From NCBI GenBank assembly GCA_020201035.1, contig JAIVHO010000002.1:1-64000 (forward strand): a stretch of DNA of 64,000 bases, in the 5' to 3' direction. Below are positions 36,400 to 45,421 of this stretch, in pieces. How positions within the stretch are numbered: the first letter of the stretch is position 1; every line of letters starts with the position of its first letter. Origin of the DNA: Bacteroidales bacterium. GTDB taxonomy: Bacteria; Bacteroidota; Bacteroidia; Bacteroidales; VadinHA17. Position numbers and translations under genes: made by a program. Under the pieces are notes generated by a model that was not told the origin of the DNA, made no database searches, and was given only the letters and a program-made list of their open reading frames with translations.

Positions 36400-38143
36400 T
36401 TATTCAGAGGGTTTAAAATAGATCATATATCTTTTGTCGAAAAGCCTGTAGAAGGGAATGAAGGTAAGTGAATCGCCTGAGCCGGAGGCAGCGGTAAAGA
36501 TATTGTTTACTGATGATGAAAAGTCAGTTGAGGGATTCTCACGATCCGATATCCTGACCGTTGGGATCACTGCCTGTGCTACATCCATATAGGGGCCGTA
36601 TCTTCCGTATACCTTCTCCTGTGTCAGTGAAGTGTCAGAGAGCTCCGCTGCCATCACAACAGGTCCGTATAGAAGAGCCAGGTTCTTGTGATCTGCCGGG
36701 AGTGATTCAAGGTGAAGCTCCATGGGCAGGGTAAGGGTTACCAGATCACCATTTTTCCATATGCGGTCAATTTCCAGATAACTGCCTGGTGAGGCAAGGG
36801 TAGTCACCTCTTTTCCGTTGATAGTAACCGTGTAATCTCCACCAGACCAGGAGGGGATTCTGACAGAGAGCATAAAGGATGCAGGAGATCCCGTTTCAAT
36901 CCGTATTGAGGTGCTTTCCCCGTCCGGGAAACTTGTCTCCTGGGTAACTGAAAAACCTGATCCGGGGATATTTAATGATGAGGCAATAAACTGGTTTATA
37001 TAGAGCCTGTTATTACCGGTCATATAGATTGATTCTCCTGTGCGGGCAAAATTTTCCATGCCTGAGCCTGTACAGCACCAGAACGAGTTTTCAGGAGTGC
37101 TGAAGGTTTTGTAATATCCTGCCTCCATTGGCACATAGTACATGGTCATACGACTGTCAGGATGCTGGGTGGGCAGTATGCCGTTCCACAGTGCCTTCTC
37201 ATAGTAGTCCATATACCCGGCTGTTGGGTTGGCCCTGAAGAGATGCTTTGTCAGCTTAAGCATATTGTAGGTGCAGCATGTCTCATGACTGGTAGGGCCC
37301 AGCTCGGTATGCATATGAAACGGCTCACTGTTCCAGTGTTCGCCGTTGCTGGTTCCTCCTGTAACCCAGGAGCGTGCCGTAGTTACCTGATTCCAGAACC
37401 ATTCTGCCATTCGGTACGACTCTTCATTGCCGGTAACCTCGTAGTGGCGCATCAGGCCTACCACATTAGGAATAAAGGAGTTGGAGTGCTGCCCTTTCAG
37501 GCTGTCGCGATACCACCGGATAGGCCTGAAATAGCTCTCCTGGGTGAACATACCGGCAAGTTCGAGGTACTTTGTATCATCCGTGCTCCAGGGCCTGACT
37601 GTTTCCCAGCAGTTGGTAGCTGTCATAGAGTCCGGCCATAATCTTGTGAAGCGTATAGTAGGGTGCCCATACCTCCTCCATCCTTTCAGCGCGGTCAATA
37701 AACTCCTCTGGGAAGGCAGACAGATAGCCATTGCCGTTTCCTGTCTGGCACTCTGCCAGTGAGTTCACTATATAGTTAACCCTCTCCAGCAGAAGAGAGT
37801 CGCCCGTGGCCAGAAACATCATTGCACAGGCAGAGAGATAATGGCCTGTGGTATGACCCCGCAGTTCCCGCTCTTCCCACCCCAGGTAAGCGGGTGCAAT
37901 GGTATCCAGTCCTGCATTAAGCCTGAAGTGATGGAGGAGTCGGTCCGGATCCAGTTCAAGGAGGTAGCTGTGTGTGCGCTCCATGGCGACTTTAAACGGG
38001 CCGTCAAGTAGCGTTATCTGATCGTAGTCAGGGTATTGCGGATCTCCTGCGAAGAGACGTGATGGCTCTGTGGTGCAGGAGCCAATTATTAAGATGGCTG
38101 CAATCGCGGGGAGAAGTGGTTTAATTTTTGTCAGGTTATTCAT
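36400..38143 (-). pseudogene. GH127 (DUF1680) beta-L-arabinofuranosidase-like gene with internal deletion and frameshift
   Basis: The N-terminal part (ATG 38143, lipobox IIGSC) reads to WAPYYTLHKIMAGLYDSYQL and stops at 37577 just after GNSQALEHG. The rest of the gene continues in a second frame from about 37586 as DDTKYLELAGMFTQESYFRP to 36400. Family members have about 45 residues between GNxQALE and the GDxKYL segment, including a GGMNE-type motif. They are missing here, and the loss is not a multiple of three. The second part keeps the zinc and nucleophile Cys region (SHETCCTYNMLKLT, FWCCTGSGMENFA) and the acid/base region (VTGGTSNGEHW). The gene is therefore probably inactive, unless assembly error created the join. 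Confidence 0.8.
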
Positions 38144-38214
38144 TTCGTCAGGTTATTTTAATTGTCAGGCTTTTCATGCTATTGGTTTCCTCTATTGCTG
38201 GTGTATTATCCAGT

Positions 38215-38330
38215 TGCTGTCTTCTTTAGCTGGTTCTTTCTATTGCTTGTGTTCCTCTCTAGCTGACTTCCTCTCTAGCTGACTTCTCTTCTCTTTATGG
38301 TTTCTTCTCTTTCTGGTTCTTACCTCTGGT
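38215..38330. repeat. Short intergenic repeats, ~16-bp unit
   Basis: Two adjacent copies of CTCTCTAGCTGACTTC and several weaker relatives (TTTAGCTGGTTC, TCTTTCTGGTTC) lie in the 253-bp gap between the metallophosphoesterase and GH127 genes. I see no gene there. Confidence 0.6.
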
Positions 38331-38396
38331 AATGGATTGAGAGTCCGGTAGTATCCTTAATCAAATCACTTTCAGGAAAAAAAAGCGTTACTGATT

Positions 38397-39431
38397 TTAG
38401 TTTCGCCGGTTAACAGCCTTGCTGTTAATAAGTTCAAATCCCTTGATATCTGTTGAATATATATGCATTGAATCATTCTCAAAATCAAGGGTTAGGAACC
38501 TTCCGGTCTTTTCACCTGCCTGGGGTGATCCGGCACTCCATACATCTATACCTTTCCACTGGTAGTGCTCGATTGCGTGATCATGGCCGTGAAAGACCGC
38601 TGCTATATTATAATCACGGATGACATTGTAAAAACGCTCCTGCTCAGCTTCTGTCCACCAGAGCAGGCTGAACCCATCCCATCCGTAATGAAAAAAGAGT
38701 ATTACCGGCTGGTCGGGATGCTGAAGATTATTTTTGAGGTCAGTTTCCAGGAAGGCAAGACTCATCTCGGGATCCCTGAAGCTCTCATGGAAATAGTGGC
38801 ACCATTCACAGTCAGGATCCCACTCCAGTCCGGGATAGATTCCCAGGGCAGCAAAATGCACCCCCGATTCATTCCAGCTGTAGTGAAGATCATTTTCTGA
38901 CCTGTTGATACCTTCCCTTGCAAGGTTTCTTTCCCGTATTCCGGATCTTACCACGCCGTCAATGTTCCCGTCATGATTCCCGGGAATCTCATAAACCGGA
39001 TATTTTAGATCAGCTTCACCTGTCATGCCAAAGTTTCTTGTATACCTGAGCCACTCATCCTCCCTGCCGTCCTGGGTAAGGTCTCCGAGTACAGCAACAA
39101 ATTTTATATCTCCGCCTTCCTTGACACCGCCTCCATTTGTCATCTCCCCGTCATCCTTAACATCTTCTCCAACTGTCATCTCCCCGTCATCCTTAACATC
39201 TTCTCCAACTGTCATCTCCCCGCCAACATTTATCTCAGCACCCTCCCTGTATGTGCCCATACTGTTTATCCTCCGGATAACCGAGTCGATAACAACTTCC
39301 CTTACATCCGTTGAGTCATAGTGGAGGTCACTCAATATTATAAATGAGAAGTTGGTGCTTCTGTTGCATGAACTGATGGCCAGAAGAATTATGGTCATCT
39401 GCAGGATCAGTTTAGCAGGATGGTGTTTCAT
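38397..39431 (-). CDS. Calcineurin-like metallophosphoesterase, lipoprotein
   Basis: A 344-residue protein with lipobox LAISSC and the five metallophosphoesterase motifs: LSDLHYD, VLGDLTQDG, IPGNHDG, FFHYGWD and FHGHDHA. A two-metal centre would hydrolyse a phosphate mono- or diester in the periplasm; the substrate is unknown. Between the first and second motifs (about residues 62-100) there is an acidic low-complexity insert made of tandem TVGEDVKDDGEM units, absent from usual family members. It sits between two sulfatase genes in a leftward catabolic set, 253 bp from GH127. Confidence 0.87.
   Translation of the reverse strand: MKHHPAKLILQMTIILLAISSCNRSTNFSFIILSDLHYDSTDVREVVIDSVIRRINSMGTYREGAEINVGGEMTVGEDVKDDGEMTVGEDVKDDGEMTNGGGVKEGGDIKFVAVLGDLTQDGREDEWLRYTRNFGMTGEADLKYPVYEIPGNHDGNIDGVVRSGIRERNLAREGINRSENDLHYSWNESGVHFAALGIYPGLEWDPDCEWCHYFHESFRDPEMSLAFLETDLKNNLQHPDQPVILFFHYGWDGFSLLWWTEAEQERFYNVIRDYNIAAVFHGHDHAIEHYQWKGIDVWSAGSPQAGEKTGRFLTLDFENDSMHIYSTDIKGFELINSKAVNRRN
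39141..39212. repeat. In-frame 36-bp tandem repeat in the metallophosphoesterase gene
   Basis: Two identical 36-bp copies (CATCTCCCCGTCATCCTTAA followed by CATCTTCTCCAACTGT) with partial copies on both sides encode the acidic TVGEDVKDDGEM repeat. A unit length divisible by three keeps the frame. Confidence 0.92.
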
Positions 39432-39552
39432 GGTTTAGTGTCTTAATATTTATCGTGCGCAGTTGTTTTCCTCAGCGGTTGGTTCCCTCATCAGTTGTTT
39501 TCCTCAGCGGTATCCAGCTGAATTGTTATTTATTTACGTTTTTAATAAAATG

Positions 39553-41517
39553 TCAGTTGCCTTCGTGCAGATTTACTGTAAGTTCAATTATTTCTCCGTT
39601 AAAGGTTTCACCGTTATTTAAAGCCCCGGCTATAAGTGGAGCACTCTGCCCTGCTATGCCTGCATTAAGAGTACCGGTAAGATATTCTGGTCTGCCGGGT
39701 TGAAGAGGTTTAGGCCATTCTGTCTGCCAGATGCCGGCTTCTTTGCCGTTAACCTTCAGCAATAGTCTGCCGTCACTTCCAAGGTTAACCTCTATCTCGC
39801 TAACATTGCCGTTATTATCTATCAGCCTGAATGTTTCATCATTGCCCCACGTCCGGAAGGCAGCAAAGAGGGTGTTTTCACTAAAGAAAAGAGCAAAACC
39901 GTGCGGCCCCTCCCGGTGGGTGATCAGGGGGCCTGACAAGCGGGCAGCGGGTTTCAGTTCAGCCCTCAGGGTAAATGATTTTCCTCCGAACGCCGGGCAT
40001 TGATTGCCCCGCACAGTTTCTCCCTGCTGCAGTGATACAGCGAGGGGTAACTCTGCCACCGACGGGGCATTCTCATACCCTTCCCTTAATGTTGGATCTA
40101 TACGGTAGAGATATTCACGGAGATCATCTGTCACCTCTGAGTATGCCGGATCAGCGGCAATATTATTAAATTCACCGGGGTCCTTTTTCCTGTCATACAG
40201 ATCCGATTCCCTGAACTGACGGTACATACCGAACTTATAATCCTTTGTGACAACTGCCGTATTACCTATTATTTCAATTACTGCACTATCCCGGGCTTTC
40301 TCTTTCCCTGTAAGTACGTTGTAGAAGCTCTCTCCCTCCAGTCGCTCCGGCTTAACGCCCCCGGCAAGGTCAACCAGGGTGGGGAAGAGGTCAACGTGTG
40401 ATGTGAAACCTTCTACGCTGCCTGGCTTCAGTACCCCTGGCCACCAGACAACAAAGGGTACATGTGATGAACGCTCATAATGAGTGCCTTTGTGTATCTG
40501 GTCGTGGTCACCAAGATGTGCCCCATGATCCGAGGTGAATATTATTATTGTGTTCTCAAGCTTGCCATTCTCTTCCAGTTTTTCCATCAGCCTTTCAATC
40601 TGGCGGTCTATCCAGGTCAGACCTCCGTAATGTCCGGCCCTTATCCTGTGAATATATTCCTCCCTCCGTTCAGGATACATATCTATCCGGTCAACTACTT
40701 TTCGTGTATAGTTGTATCGGGTTATTGTATGTGCATACGGTTTATTCTCCAGTTCGCCTTCAACATACCTGGCAGCAGGAAGTTCCCTTTCAAGATAGTA
40801 ATCCATAAACTCAGCCGGAGGATCCCATGGGTTGTGCGGACCGTTGAAGGAGACCCACAGGAACCATGGATCATCAGGGAGGTTGCCATCCTCAACATAC
40901 CTTACACTCTGTTCGCCAACATAGTAATCTATATCAAGTGTATCATCCATGGGCCAGTAATATACCCCGTGGAGATCAGTGCTGTCCTGCCAGGAGAGAT
41001 AATCGAATCGTGTTTTCCCGGCCGCTTTCAGATAGTAGTAATAATCATCTTTTTTAAGAGTGTCATGGGCACTGTTGCCCTGGGCATCGGCAATTATCCT
41101 TTCGTCAAAACCGGCCATCCTGTCCCACGGACTGAAATGCATTTTCCCTATGCCAATCGTTTTATAACCTGCCCTTTTCAGCTCTTCCATCAGGATGGGT
41201 GAATCTTCGGGCAACCATCTGCCTCCGTTGTCCCACAGGCCGTGAGTGTGCGGATAGGTTCCCGATACTAATGTGTAGCGCGAAGGCATACATACCGGTG
41301 CTGTGCAGTAGTGATTTTCAAAAACAATTCCTTCGTTGCTTAACCTGTCAAGCGCAGGCATATCAAGTACAGGAGTCAGTTGGGGAGTGTCTTCCCAGGC
41401 CTGATAATCGGTGGTGATAAAGAGGATATTCGGTTTTTCAGGCAGGGTTTTGACGCAGCCTTGCAGCAGTATTAAACTGATAAGCGCAGCAGATGGGATT
41501 AAAAGCCTTTTCAGCAT
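39553..41517 (-). CDS. S1-family sulfatase with extra C-terminal beta domain, lipoprotein
   Basis: I start at the ATG at 41517 (MLKRLLIPSAALIS, lipobox LQGC); the longer frame would use a GTG that only adds ten residues before the signal. The 654-residue protein has NILFITTDYQAWED, the formylglycine signature VCMPSRYTLVSGTYPHTHG (Cys about residue 77), GIGKMHF and FTSDHGAHLGDHDQIHKG, as in choline-sulfatase-like and heparan-type S1 enzymes. From about residue 500 an added domain (GKSFTLRAELKPAARLSGPL, DGRLLLKVNGKEAG) looks like a concanavalin/LamG-type sandwich that may bind carbohydrate. It begins a leftward set with the metallophosphoesterase, GH127 and the other sulfatase. Confidence 0.88.
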   Translation of the reverse strand: MLKRLLIPSAALISLILLQGCVKTLPEKPNILFITTDYQAWEDTPQLTPVLDMPALDRLSNEGIVFENHYCTAPVCMPSRYTLVSGTYPHTHGLWDNGGRWLPEDSPILMEELKRAGYKTIGIGKMHFSPWDRMAGFDERIIADAQGNSAHDTLKKDDYYYYLKAAGKTRFDYLSWQDSTDLHGVYYWPMDDTLDIDYYVGEQSVRYVEDGNLPDDPWFLWVSFNGPHNPWDPPAEFMDYYLERELPAARYVEGELENKPYAHTITRYNYTRKVVDRIDMYPERREEYIHRIRAGHYGGLTWIDRQIERLMEKLEENGKLENTIIIFTSDHGAHLGDHDQIHKGTHYERSSHVPFVVWWPGVLKPGSVEGFTSHVDLFPTLVDLAGGVKPERLEGESFYNVLTGKEKARDSAVIEIIGNTAVVTKDYKFGMYRQFRESDLYDRKKDPGEFNNIAADPAYSEVTDDLREYLYRIDPTLREGYENAPSVAELPLAVSLQQGETVRGNQCPAFGGKSFTLRAELKPAARLSGPLITHREGPHGFALFFSENTLFAAFRTWGNDETFRLIDNNGNVSEIEVNLGSDGRLLLKVNGKEAGIWQTEWPKPLQPGRPEYLTGTLNAGIAGQSAPLIAGALNNGETFNGEIIELTVNLHEGN

Positions 41518-41680
41518 AGCGGCAGAAAATAAATGTTTATAATACACTTATATATATCATTGCTAAGATATGATTTTTTGATGATAGGTAAAAAGTTTTT
41601 TTAAGGGCCGGTATTGGTTTCAATGATTACCTGATCGGCATAGGATTTCCGGCAGGATATCAAAGGCTGGTGGTTTAGTA

Positions 41681-41765
41681 GTTTTGCCGGCAGGCAGAAG
41701 TTTACCGGGGGGCAGAAGTTTACCGGCGGGTTGAATTTTACCGGCAGGAACTGTCTTGCCGGCAT
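41681..41765. repeat. Degenerate ~19-bp tandem repeat downstream of trpA
   Basis: Copies of GCAGGCAGAAGTTTACCGG with substitutions lie just after the trp operon end. The last part (CCGGCAGGAACTGTCTTGCC GG) can fold into a stem that might help terminate the operon. The 289-bp gap 41518-41806 holds no gene. Confidence 0.65.
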
Positions 41766-41806
41766 AAATTATGGAATGACGGGGGTGTGTTATACTGGTT
41801 ACCAGA

Positions 41807-42592
41807 TTAAATATGTTCCGGTGACAGCAACGAGGTTACAAATTCGCGGGTTGTAACCCGTATATCCCGGCTTTTTTCCAGGGCTTTGATATAGCCGCTG
41901 CCGGCAATTGCGCCTGCTGCGTATTGGCATGCGGTTGCAAATGTTGCATGGTTTGATATACCGAAGCCTGCTATCAGCGGGTTTTTCAGATTCATGCTGC
42001 TTACTCTTTTAAAGTACTCTTCCTGTGATGCATCGAAACTTTCCCTGCTGCCTGTTATGCTCCTGGAGGAAACCATATAGAGAAAGCCTGTTGCAAGATC
42101 ATCGAGCTGATGTATTCGTTCTTCAGTGGTATCCGGGGTTATCAGGAAAACTGATCTTAGCCCTGCTCCGTGGAAAATATCTCTGTACTCCCTGATAAAT
42201 ATGTCTGGTGGCAGGTCGGGAATAATAAATCCGTCAATGCCTGCATCATTACATGCATGGCAGAATTTTTCCGGACCGTACTGCAGCACCTGGTTAAAAT
42301 AGCCCATAAAGAGTACCGGTTGTTGAATGGACTTTCCTCCTTCCCTGACCTGTTCAAAGTAGAGGTTCATGTTGATACCGTTTTTCAGTGCTTCTTCACT
42401 GCTGTGCTGTATTGTTTTACCGTCTGCCACAGGGTCTGAGAAGGGCATACCGGCCTCAATCATATCAGCTCCTGCTTCTTCAGCAGCCCTGATAATCTCT
42501 GCTGTACTTTGCAGGTCGGGATAGCCTGCAGTAAAAAATAGTGACAGAATATTCTTCTGTTTCTTTTTAAAGAGAGCGTCAAGTCTGTTCAT
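41807..42592 (-). CDS. trpA: Tryptophan synthase alpha chain
   Basis: A 261-residue TIM-barrel subunit that cleaves indole-3-glycerol phosphate to indole and glyceraldehyde 3-phosphate and channels indole to TrpB. The catalytic Glu and Asp are in MIEAGMPFSDPVADG. FIIPDLPPD and LIAGFGISN are the usual loop and phosphate-binding segments. It is the last gene of the leftward trp operon, 25 bp after trpB. Length is normal. Confidence 0.96.
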   Translation of the reverse strand: MNRLDALFKKKQKNILSLFFTAGYPDLQSTAEIIRAAEEAGADMIEAGMPFSDPVADGKTIQHSSEEALKNGINMNLYFEQVREGGKSIQQPVLFMGYFNQVLQYGPEKFCHACNDAGIDGFIIPDLPPDIFIREYRDIFHGAGLRSVFLITPDTTEERIHQLDDLATGFLYMVSSRSITGSRESFDASQEEYFKRVSSMNLKNPLIAGFGISNHATFATACQYAAGAIAGSGYIKALEKSRDIRVTTREFVTSLLSPEHI

Positions 42593-42617
42593 CCTCTTGT
42601 ATTTTGTTTCAATTATC

Positions 42618-43832
42618 TTATTGGTGTGATTTTCCTCCGTTATGCTCTTTAATATACTTCAGGTAGGCTTCCATATCCTTATCGCCACGCCCTGATAGGT
42701 TAATAACCACTGTCTGGTCAGGAGTGAATTTTCTTTTCTCAAGAAATGCAAGTGCATGAGCCGATTCCAGGGCGGGGATTATTCCTTCAAGTTGCGTCAG
42801 CAAAAATGCAGCATCCATGGCTTCCCTGTCTGTGGCATGTTGAAAATTTACCCGGCCCTTCTGGTGGAGGTGTGCAAACAGGGGACCTATACCCGGATAA
42901 TCGAGTCCGGCCGAAACGGAGTAGGGTTCTGTAATCTGCCCGTCAGCATCCTGCATAACCACTGACAAACAGCCGTGTAATACTCCCGGCCTGCCAAGGG
43001 CTATTGTTGCTGCCGACTCTCCTGAGTCTACCCCATGGCCTGCTGCTTCTACTGCTATCAGTTCAACTTCCGGATGTTGGAGGTAATGGAAAAATGCTCC
43101 GGCTGCGTTGCTCCCTCCTCCCACACAGGCAATAACCGCATCTGGCAGGGGATTGCCGTTGTGCTGTTCAAGTTGTGCTTTGATCTCTTCACTGATAACT
43201 GACTGAAACCGGGTAACTATATCGGGGTAGGGGTGTGGCCCAACTATAGATCCGATAATATAATGGGTGTCGCACGGATTACTTATCCAGTCGCGCAGCG
43301 CCTCATTGGTTGCATCCTTCAGTGTTTTGTTGCCTGAATGCACAGGGACAACTGTTGCTCCCAGCATTTTCATCCTTTCAACGTTTGGTTGCTGTCGGGC
43401 CACATCAAGTGCGCCCATATAGACAACGCATTCGGTTCCGGTTAAGGCACATACTGTTGCCGTTGCCACACCGTGCTGTCCTGCGCCAGTTTCGGCAATA
43501 ATTCTTTTTTTGCCCAGGTGTCGGGCCAGAATGATCTGGCCAACAGTATTATTTATCTTATGCGCTCCTGTATGGTTGAGGTCTTCACGCTTCAGAAAAA
43601 TATTGGTGTTATAGTAATCTGATAGTCTGCCTGCACGGTATAGCGGACTGGGCCTGCCCACGTAGTCGCGCAGCAAACCGGTAAACTCCTCCCGGAACTC
43701 CCGGCTGTCGGTAATTTCCCGGTACCTGTTCTCAAGTTCCTTTAAATTGGGATACATCATCTCAGGTATATATGCTCCTCCGAAGCGACCGTAAAAACCG
43801 TTGTTATCAACTTCTCCTGTCACCTTATTCAT
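42618..43832 (-). CDS. trpB: Tryptophan synthase beta chain
   Basis: A 404-residue PLP enzyme that condenses indole with serine. The PLP Lys is in REDLNHTGAHKINNTVGQ, the phosphate loop is CVGGGSNAAGAF and the catalytic Glu lies in IAETGAGQHGVATAT. It is of the TrpB1 type that pairs with TrpA. It overlaps trpF by 8 bp. Confidence 0.97.
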   Translation of the reverse strand: MNKVTGEVDNNGFYGRFGGAYIPEMMYPNLKELENRYREITDSREFREEFTGLLRDYVGRPSPLYRAGRLSDYYNTNIFLKREDLNHTGAHKINNTVGQIILARHLGKKRIIAETGAGQHGVATATVCALTGTECVVYMGALDVARQQPNVERMKMLGATVVPVHSGNKTLKDATNEALRDWISNPCDTHYIIGSIVGPHPYPDIVTRFQSVISEEIKAQLEQHNGNPLPDAVIACVGGGSNAAGAFFHYLQHPEVELIAVEAAGHGVDSGESAATIALGRPGVLHGCLSVVMQDADGQITEPYSVSAGLDYPGIGPLFAHLHQKGRVNFQHATDREAMDAAFLLTQLEGIIPALESAHALAFLEKRKFTPDQTVVINLSGRGDKDMEAYLKYIKEHNGGKSHQ

Positions 43833-44457
43833 TGCGAATACTGTTTATAAAATTATTTACTGCAGTGGCATCCTTTATTCCCGGGGATGTCTCAAAGCCA
43901 CTGTTAATATCAATTCCGGCAAAAGATTTATGGCTGAAACCTATTATTGCCTCTACGTCTTCCGGCGATATCCCTCCGCTTATCAGGAAAGGTGTGTTAC
44001 CATTGTACTGTTTAAGTATCTCCCAGTTGAATTTTTTGCCGCTTCCTCCATAACCGGCAGAGGAGGTGTCAAACAGGAAGAGATCACATATGGCGCTGTA
44101 GGGCTCAACATCCGGAATCGTGTTACCTGATATCCTGAAAGCCCGGATAAGAGTTATTTTCTCTTTTTTTATGTTGCGGCAGTATTCCGGGGATTCATCA
44201 CCATGTAACTGAACAGCCTGAAGGTTGTGCCGCTTAACTATTGCCCTTACCGTCTCCTCCCTTTCATTTACAAAGACGCCGGTTTTTTTTATTGTCTCCG
44301 GCATATCGGAAGGAAGATCAGGGAATTGGTCATCCCCGACGTACCTTGGAGATCCCGGAAAGAAAATAAATCCCATATAATCGGGTAGGGACTCAGCCAC
44401 TTCCTTAATATTGCCGGTAAGGGTCATTCCGCAAACTTTTACAATAAGGCTATTCAT
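43825..44457 (-). CDS. trpF: Phosphoribosylanthranilate isomerase
   Basis: A 210-residue TIM barrel carrying out the Amadori rearrangement of phosphoribosylanthranilate. The catalytic Cys is in VKVCGMT and the Asp in LFLFDTSSAGYGGSG, with phosphate binding by FLISGGISPEDV. A monofunctional protein, separate from TrpC. It is separated from trpC by a 160-bp gap filled with simple repeats, which is unusual inside an otherwise overlapping operon. Confidence 0.94.
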   Translation of the reverse strand: MNSLIVKVCGMTLTGNIKEVAESLPDYMGFIFFPGSPRYVGDDQFPDLPSDMPETIKKTGVFVNEREETVRAIVKRHNLQAVQLHGDESPEYCRNIKKEKITLIRAFRISGNTIPDVEPYSAICDLFLFDTSSAGYGGSGKKFNWEILKQYNGNTPFLISGGISPEDVEAIIGFSHKSFAGIDINSGFETSPGIKDATAVNNFINSIRNE

Positions 44458-44462
44458 CTTTT

Positions 44463-44600
44463 GATGCTTTTTATCTTTTGATGCTTTTTTGTTCCGATGT
44501 TTTTCTGTTGTGGTGTTTTTCTGTTGTGGTGTTTTTCTGTTGTGGTGTTTTTTTGTTGCGATGTGTTTTTATTGCGAAGTCTTTTTTGTTCCGATGGTTT
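44463..44600. repeat. Simple repeats between trpF and trpC
   Basis: About three full copies of the 16-bp unit GTTTTTCTGTTGTGGT plus degenerate TTTTGATGC and TTTTGTTCCGATG copies. On the transcribed strand the tract is A/C-rich and probably unstructured. It is the only long gap within the trp operon. Confidence 0.85.
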
Positions 44601-44617
44601 TTACTTATAGAGGCTTT

Positions 44618-45421
44618 TCATTTTGCAGTTTTTTTTAGAAGGGCAAGTTCACTGATAAAATTTTCCAGCTCTTCCGTCGGTTGGGGATGTCTCATAAAGC
44701 GCTCTCCCATAAGGAAGCCACTGAACCCTGCCTCACGGAGACTGTGAACCTCTTCGGGTTTGTTAAGGCCACTCTCTGTTATCCATATCCTGTCCCGGGG
44801 CAGAGAAGCAGCCAGTCGGGCCGACAGGCCGGTATCTACGGTGAAATCTTTAAGGTTGCGGTTGTTAACGCCTACATAGTCAATTTGTTCGGTGATATGG
44901 TCAAGCTCTTCTGCGCTATGGATCTCCAGGAGTGTCTGCAATCCCAGTGAGCGCGCCAGAGAGGCCAGGGTACGGATTTCTGCCGGGGTCATAAGGGCTG
45001 CTATCAGAAGTATAATATCTGCACCAATGCTTTTCGATTCAATAACATGGTATTCAGATGTGATAAAGTCTTTTCTCAGGAGTGGCAGGCTCACATGTGA
45101 TCTCACTGCTGTGAAGTCATCTGCGGAACCGCCGAACCATTTCTGCTCCGTAAGTACGGATATGGCAGAAGCTCCTGCTTTTGCATATCCTGAAACCACG
45201 GGAGCGGGATCTTTTATATCATTGATTATCCCTTTTGAGGGTGATTTGCGTTTGAACTCTGCTATAATACCTGATGCTCCGGGATCTGCGAGAGCATCAG
45301 ACAGTGATATGGTTTCGCGGGTAAAAAGGGCACTCTTTTCCAGTATCGCATATGGAGTTTGGGCGGCTCTTGAGTTAGCAGCCTCTCTGGCATCAGCAGC
45401 TATTGTTTCAAGGATATTCAT
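44618..45421 (-). CDS. trpC: Indole-3-glycerol phosphate synthase
   Basis: A 267-residue TIM barrel that closes the indole ring. The conserved IIAEFKRKSPSKG loop carries the catalytic Lys; LLRKDFI, LLEIHSAEEL, GVNNRNLKDF and ITESGLNKPEEV match the other phosphate and active-site segments. It starts within the last codons of trpD (4-bp ATGA overlap), so translation is coupled. Confidence 0.96.
   Translation of the reverse strand: MNILETIAADAREAANSRAAQTPYAILEKSALFTRETISLSDALADPGASGIIAEFKRKSPSKGIINDIKDPAPVVSGYAKAGASAISVLTEQKWFGGSADDFTAVRSHVSLPLLRKDFITSEYHVIESKSIGADIILLIAALMTPAEIRTLASLARSLGLQTLLEIHSAEELDHITEQIDYVGVNNRNLKDFTVDTGLSARLAASLPRDRIWITESGLNKPEEVHSLREAGFSGFLMGERFMRHPQPTEELENFISELALLKKTAK

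Noticed and set aside
34774-41517. A complete polysaccharide utilisation locus
   Set aside because: Sulfatases and glycosidases are present, but there is no SusC/SusD pair and no dedicated regulator, and two glycosidases are broken.
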